From: Brasilonema angustatum HA4187-MV1
Lineage (GTDB): Bacteria > Cyanobacteriota > Cyanobacteriia > Cyanobacteriales > Nostocaceae
Direction of reading: 5' to 3'
Length of the DNA stretch: 64,000 bases
Assembly (NCBI GenBank): GCA_019359695.1
Contig: JAHHGV010000001.1
Coordinates: 332,053-396,052, forward strand
Part shown: positions 60,859 through 64,000 of the stretch, one piece after another
Numbering within the stretch: the first letter of the stretch is position 1
Layout: each line of letters begins with the position of its first letter
The notes under the pieces: generated by a model
Told to the model about the DNA's origin: nothing
Databases searched by the model: none
Seen by the model: the letters and a program-made list of their open reading frames with translations, nothing else
Program-made: the position numbers and the translations under genes

Positions 60859-61560
60859 TTTCTTCGTAAGCAACCTCTCGGAACATGATTCACCCAAAGC
60901 TTGTGCTACCTGTTATAGCCCGTTTCTATTGGAGATGGTCAAATCCTTTGTGAGAAATTTTCTTTTTATGTAAAAAATATTAAAAATTAATCAAGACGCT
61001 GTCGTCAAAGAATTTCGGGTATGTTCGTCTTCAATAACTAGCCAACCTAGACTTAGAATATCCTGCCAGCCTCCATATACAAACCGTAATTTCTCTGGTT
61101 TTAAGGCGAAAGCTCTGTAAAATGTATCCGCGTTAACACTGATATATTTCTAGCAAGAAGGTATTTTTCTTTATCATTATGCATTTTGTGAGTGGGATGA
61201 ACCCTGCTAGTGTAGGTAGAAGAAAATCTTATCACCACAAAGTTTTAGAGAAACTGTGTGACTTACTTTTACAAAAAGCCAAATTTTTTTTAGGTATTTA
61301 TAGTCTTACTCATAATTGTTTACAAAATTTTACTTTTGACCCAGCTTTAGGGTTTTTATACCTCAGTGTTGTTGAAACTCCTGCGACTGAAACAGCCTCA
61401 GTCTTTTGCAAGGCATCCAAATCTATTGGACTAAAGAGTCTAATAATTTGATATCTTAAACTATTAAATTTACTGATAAATAAGAGAAAACAAAATTCTG
61501 AATGCAGCCCGTTGCAGTATCACATAGAACAACTGAGCTGCATTCACAAAGAAAAAAAGT
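60859..61560. other. Intergenic region with a possible decayed gene
   Basis: Contains the coding-like remnant at 60991-61149. A 90-codon plus-strand open frame at 61179-61451 lacks a good ribosome binding site and recognisable motifs. The rest is AT-rich. Confidence 0.5.
60991..61149 (-). pseudogene. Coding-like C-terminal remnant, family unknown
   Basis: On the minus strand an open frame of about 50 codons reads ADTFYRAFALKPEKLRFVYG, then GWQDILSLGWLVIEDE, to a stop at 60991-60993. Its amino acid make-up looks like a real folded protein, but there is no start codon in frame and a TAG precedes it. It is likely the tail of a lost gene. Confidence 0.35.
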
Positions 61561-61896
61561 TTAACCAGCTAAACTCTCGACACTCAGAGGAACCATATCG
61601 CCATTTCTTGTCAGTCCTAGTAACATAGGTTGTTTTGCTTGAATGAGTTGACCTGTTAGTACACAGCGTTCTTCTTGTTGTGCTGTTGCGGCTATGCTAG
61701 CCCGAATATCGGCTCGCGAAAATCGGGGCTTCCACTCACCTGATTTTTGCTGCACATAATTCCAGAGGATGTCTCGAATCAGAGCTTGATATCCCTGATT
61801 TCCAGCTAATTCTTTGAGTTTATCTTTCAATTCCCGTTCTAGACGGATGCTGGTGACTTCCATATCGGTGGTTGGTGTGCGAGCTATTGTATGCAT
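61561..61896 (-). CDS. Ribbon-helix-helix-type protein
   Basis: A 111-residue protein whose residues 12-50 (MEVTSIRLERELKDKLKELA, then a second helix to NYVQQ) match the strand-helix-helix of CopG/Arc-type DNA-binding proteins. The second half (about 55-111) is a separate small domain with CVLTGQLIQAKQPMLLGLTRNGDMVPL, possibly a regulatory beta element. AAGGAGAAAA precedes the start. It faces away from a small gene at 61967, so it may control its own and that promoter. It resembles an antitoxin in layout, but no toxin partner was recognised. Confidence 0.7.
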   Translation of the reverse strand: MHTIARTPTTDMEVTSIRLERELKDKLKELAGNQGYQALIRDILWNYVQQKSGEWKPRFSRADIRASIAATAQQEERCVLTGQLIQAKQPMLLGLTRNGDMVPLSVESLAG

Positions 61897-61966
61897 CAGT
61901 TTTTCTCCTTAAAGTATGGACAGGATAGTAATACAAGTGTAGTATGTTTAAAGGAATGTTCAATAG

Positions 61967-62215
61967 GTGAAATTTTCTGTGAAATCCGTTTACCCCATCT
62001 CTACTTCCTTGCGTGTTGTCAACTGCCGATTTAGTTGGGAATCAGCCGCTGTGGGAGTGGAGTATTTATTTATGGGAGACGGTGGCTGGAATAAATGGCA
62101 AATCACACAAGGCAATTATGATTCTCAATATGCCAGCATTCGTGCACTGAATGCAGTAGCAAAACTAGAACTACGAAGCGGGATGTACAAGCAACAGGAT
62201 GCTGTACCGATATAG
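61967..62215 (+). CDS. Small uncharacterised protein (82 residues)
   Basis: Starts at GTG 61967. The sequence has YLFMGDGGWNKWQITQGNYD and ASIRALNAVAKLELRSGMY, which looks like a real folded protein. No family recognised. It lies divergent from the ribbon-helix-helix gene and ends before a strong terminator (62244-62277). The upstream AAGGA is 12 bases from the start, so the start codon is uncertain. Confidence 0.5.
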   Translation: MKFSVKSVYPISTSLRVVNCRFSWESAAVGVEYLFMGDGGWNKWQITQGNYDSQYASIRALNAVAKLELRSGMYKQQDAVPI

Positions 62216-62243
62216 AAGCACCAAGACTTAAAGGTCAAATTCT

Positions 62244-62277
62244 AACCCCCGCTTCCACTCAATAAGAAGCGGGGGTT
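62244..62277 (+). terminator. Rho-independent terminator
   Basis: AACCCCCGCTTC and GAAGCGGGGGTT form a 12-bp stem with a ten-base loop, followed by TTTG. It closes the small gene at 61967-62215. Confidence 0.88.
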
Positions 62278-62297
62278 TGTTTATAAGGAGTCAAGCT

Positions 62298-62507
62298 GTG
62301 ACAAGCGCGATGCAAGTTTTAGAACAATCCGTGGTGGTGTTTTCTCTAAATGATTTGCCACTGTGTCGGGTTAATATCGAGCAAGCGATTGTATTGTTAG
62401 TAACAGGTAAAGCTGATCCACTATATTTTTCTAGCCAAAGCGGATCGGAAGTTCACTCACCCAGCTCAAGCAAACCTGGAATAACAGGAGAGCATAAGCA
62501 ATGCTGA
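62298..62507 (+). CDS. Short protein resembling the N-terminus of HNH-endonuclease-family proteins
   Basis: A 69-residue protein starting at GTG with AAGGAG seven bases upstream. Residues 5-43 (MQVLEQSVVVFSLNDLPLCR and VNIEQAIVLLVTGKADPLYF) match the N-terminal domain that precedes the HNH nuclease in cyanobacterial HNH proteins. The rest (SSQSGSEVHSPSSSKPG...) is unrelated and there is no HNH motif, so the nuclease part is lost. Its stop overlaps the start of the next gene by seven bases, which suggests translational coupling and a real, expressed product rather than simple decay. Confidence 0.6.
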   Translation: MTSAMQVLEQSVVVFSLNDLPLCRVNIEQAIVLLVTGKADPLYFSSQSGSEVHSPSSSKPGITGEHKQC

Positions 62508-62917
62508 AATTAACATACACTGAAGCGAGTTTTTGTTTAGAGTGTTTAGTTCAATCGTTGGAAGAATGGGTGCAAGCGCGAGTGATTTTGGCACTGCGAG
62601 TGGGTCAATCTCTATGTGTTGAACCCAGCACTGCTTCCTTTTTACTTCCTGTTAATTTGCCAGGAGTAGAAATACTTAAAGCTCTTGTCAATAGAGAGAA
62701 CAGTGAAATTATCGCTCTTGTCAATTGTGATCATGAGTGTGTGGAAGTGACTCTGCGAGGTTATTGGCTATCAAATGGTTCTCAAGATGCTGATGGCATT
62801 TTTATCACCGCGAGCAGCGATTCATCTTATGGTGAACACTCTGCTTCACCTACTGAGTTTTTCCTCCACAAACTTTGGCAAGAAGCTCAACACAGAGCCT
62901 CTGTGATGAGCGAATAA
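62501..62917 (+). CDS. Uncharacterised 138-residue protein coupled to the HNH-like fragment
   Basis: Starts inside the end of the upstream gene (overlap of seven bases). The protein is soluble, with a helical start (LTYTEASFCLECLVQSLEEWVQARVILAL) and a beta-rich middle (NSEIIALVNCDHECVEVTLRG). The C-terminus has EFFLHKLWQEAQHRA. Several cysteines (near 13, 16, 39, 75 and 80) are present but not in a known metal motif. No family recognised. Function cannot be stated. Confidence 0.6.
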   Translation: MLKLTYTEASFCLECLVQSLEEWVQARVILALRVGQSLCVEPSTASFLLPVNLPGVEILKALVNRENSEIIALVNCDHECVEVTLRGYWLSNGSQDADGIFITASSDSSYGEHSASPTEFFLHKLWQEAQHRASVMSE

Positions 62918-63197
62918 TGAATTGTTGGCTTTCAGTCTGGTTGCTGAAAGCTGACAACTGTCATTGTTCTTTTTTTATGCCTATAGCTCACTTATACAAG
63001 TACAATCGAATAAGTTAGAGCGTGTATTTAATAACAAATAGAACAAGGAAAGAGATTTTCAATGTGTTAAAAAATATTCCATTTTTATGAATTTTCTTAT
63101 TATAATTTGGAAAAAAATCTGGAGAAATTGAGGTTCCCTCATAATTGAATGCGAATTTATGTATAAGCTATTCCGTTGATAGTAAATATTTTGTGCC
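62918..63197. other. Intergenic region, no gene seen
   Basis: AT-rich 280-bp gap. A T-run near 62971-62976 follows an imperfect hairpin (CAGTCTGGTTGCTGAAAGCTG), a possible terminator for the preceding gene. Confidence 0.4.
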
Positions 63198-63575
63198 ATG
63201 AGCAGACGTTTTCTTCCTCCTCTTTCTCCAGATGATTTGCCTCCAACTCGGGTGACACAACTTGATGAGTTATTACGAAGACAACTAGAAGAAGCTATCT
63301 GCAAACGCTTTTTCAAAGCTTGTGGTTCAATGACTCGATCTTTATTGTCTAATTGTCACTGGTATTTTCAAATAAACGGTGGCACTTTAATACTGATCAT
63401 TGTTAGCTATGACATGGAAAGTTACTGGCATATAGCAAATGCTATTCCTCAGATGGCTAACAAATTAAAGCTATTTTCTGACACTGCCAAAATCCGTTTC
63501 TGTCCTCCATCTAAAGAGGGTATACCTTGGGAAATTGCGGTAGATGAAATATCGGATGAAAAAGATGTGTCCTAA
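63198..63575 (+). CDS. Uncharacterised 125-residue protein
   Basis: The protein opens with a Pro-rich segment (RRFLPPLSPDDLPPTRVTQL), then a helix with paired charges (DELLRRQLEEAICKRFF), a hydrophobic strand (GGTLILIIVSYD), and ends acidic (EIAVDEISDEKD). It looks like a compact alpha/beta protein. No Shine-Dalgarno is obvious before the ATG at 63198. I do not recognise it. The 3' end runs into repeat DNA. Confidence 0.55.
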   Translation: MSRRFLPPLSPDDLPPTRVTQLDELLRRQLEEAICKRFFKACGSMTRSLLSNCHWYFQINGGTLILIIVSYDMESYWHIANAIPQMANKLKLFSDTAKIRFCPPSKEGIPWEIAVDEISDEKDVS

Positions 63576-64000
63576 CACATGGTTACGAATGCTTCGCGCC
63601 GTAAGTCCTGCGAATAGGACTTACAGCGAACGTGAGTGCGTGCGCTTTGTGCTCAGCCGTGCCGAAGGCATAGAAAATACCTGTAAGGATCAAGGCGTTT
63701 GTTTCAAAACGCCTTCCCTGCTCCCAAGGAGCAGAGTTATCATTTCACAGAGTCTTTGGGCAAGACATGCTGAGGAATTGTGCAAAGCGCACTTACCTGA
63801 CTGGCGATTGGGCGATCCTTATGTAAGGATTAGTATTGCTTTCCTAGATAAAATGATTGATAAATTGATACATATAGCAATACCTTCGCCAAAAAAAGAG
63901 GATAAATATCTCAATCCCAAAACCTCGACTACTCGTCCCAAGTGGCGAACCGGATGACGCTTCGCTCTAATGGGCGGTGTCAGGAACGGGCTAGAAAAAT
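63576..64000. other. Repeat-rich right edge
   Basis: Begins with two MITE ends facing each other (GTAAGTCCT at 63601-63609 and AGGACTTAC at 63616-63624). Further hairpins follow: AAGGCGTTT/AAAACGCCTT near 63691-63715 and CTGCTCC/GGAGCAG near 63718-63734. An open frame at 63544-63957 crosses these repeats and is not credible as a gene. Confidence 0.55.
63601..63624. repeat. Two inward-facing MITE ends
   Basis: GTAAGTCCT-GCGAAT-AGGACTTAC is made of the outer nine bases of the AGGACTTACGCA terminal repeat in tail-to-tail order, as if two elements abut or one is inside out. Confidence 0.6.

Noticed and set aside
61179..61451. Plus-strand open frame of 90 codons
   Set aside because: No good ribosome binding site, no recognisable motif, AT-rich composition; kept only as a note in the intergenic entry.
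63544..63957. Plus-strand open frame of 137 codons at the right edge
   Set aside because: It runs through MITE ends and hairpin repeats, which explains its sequence; not a credible protein.

Overview
The window looks like the chromosome of a filamentous, Nostocales-type cyanobacterium. It carries photosynthetic electron carriers (psbV, petE, petJ), a petB paralogue, a GT4 glycosyltransferase resembling sucrose-phosphate synthase, many HIP1 octamers (GCGATCGC), and many short palindromic and heptameric repeats in and between genes. No CRISPR array, rRNA operon or intact autonomous transposon was seen. One tRNA, Glu-UUC, is present.

Layout. 0.15-5.1 kb (minus): a type IV secretion-like module with a VirB4 ATPase, two small membrane proteins and a TrbJ/VirB5-like exported protein. 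5.8-8.1 kb: a Tat-exported PhoX-family protein behind a Pho-box-like triple repeat. 8.7-18.5 kb: mostly core genes (sensor kinase, GNAT, secF-secD, pdhB, an XRE regulator, hemB, prfC). 18.7-26.6 kb: a GMC oxidoreductase, an IS5-type remnant, then a possible lipid-modification group (fatty-acid desaturase, cyclopropane-synthase-like methyltransferase, B12-binding radical SAM enzyme with a deleted duplicate beside it). 26.6-35.6 kb: a complete but split urease set, ureGDEF-C and ureAB, separated by a TnpB-like gene and a beta-propeller gene. 36.3-37.1 kb: an IS630 fragment joined to a group II intron reverse-transcriptase fragment. 37.9-48.8 kb: an RRM protein, a glycosyltransferase, a giant haemagglutinin-like exoprotein, an RqcH-like protein and an outer-membrane porin. 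49.5-55.8 kb: psbV, petE, petJ, a TonB-like protein, a lipase and a cytochrome b6-like paralogue. 55.8-60.9 kb: a cation/proton antiporter, tRNA-Glu, a START-like protein and a GAF histidine kinase. 61-64 kb: small, poorly known genes and repeats.

Most notable observations: (1) UreB has a full beta/gamma-crystallin domain fused to its N-terminus, and a Shine-Dalgarno sequence lies before the crystallin start. (2) The TnpB-like protein inside the urease locus has Lys where the second RuvC carboxylate is expected and lacks the zinc-finger cysteines, yet has an excellent ribosome binding site; it may be a nuclease-dead regulator. (3) The same 40-bp repeat is translated in two frames in ureE and ureF, and another repeat is translated in ureD. 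(4) The PetB paralogue has three of four heme histidines and no cysteine. (5) A histidine kinase has Asp at the phospho-acceptor position, and that codon lies inside a HIP1 octamer. Family names come from recognising motifs by eye; no database search was run.
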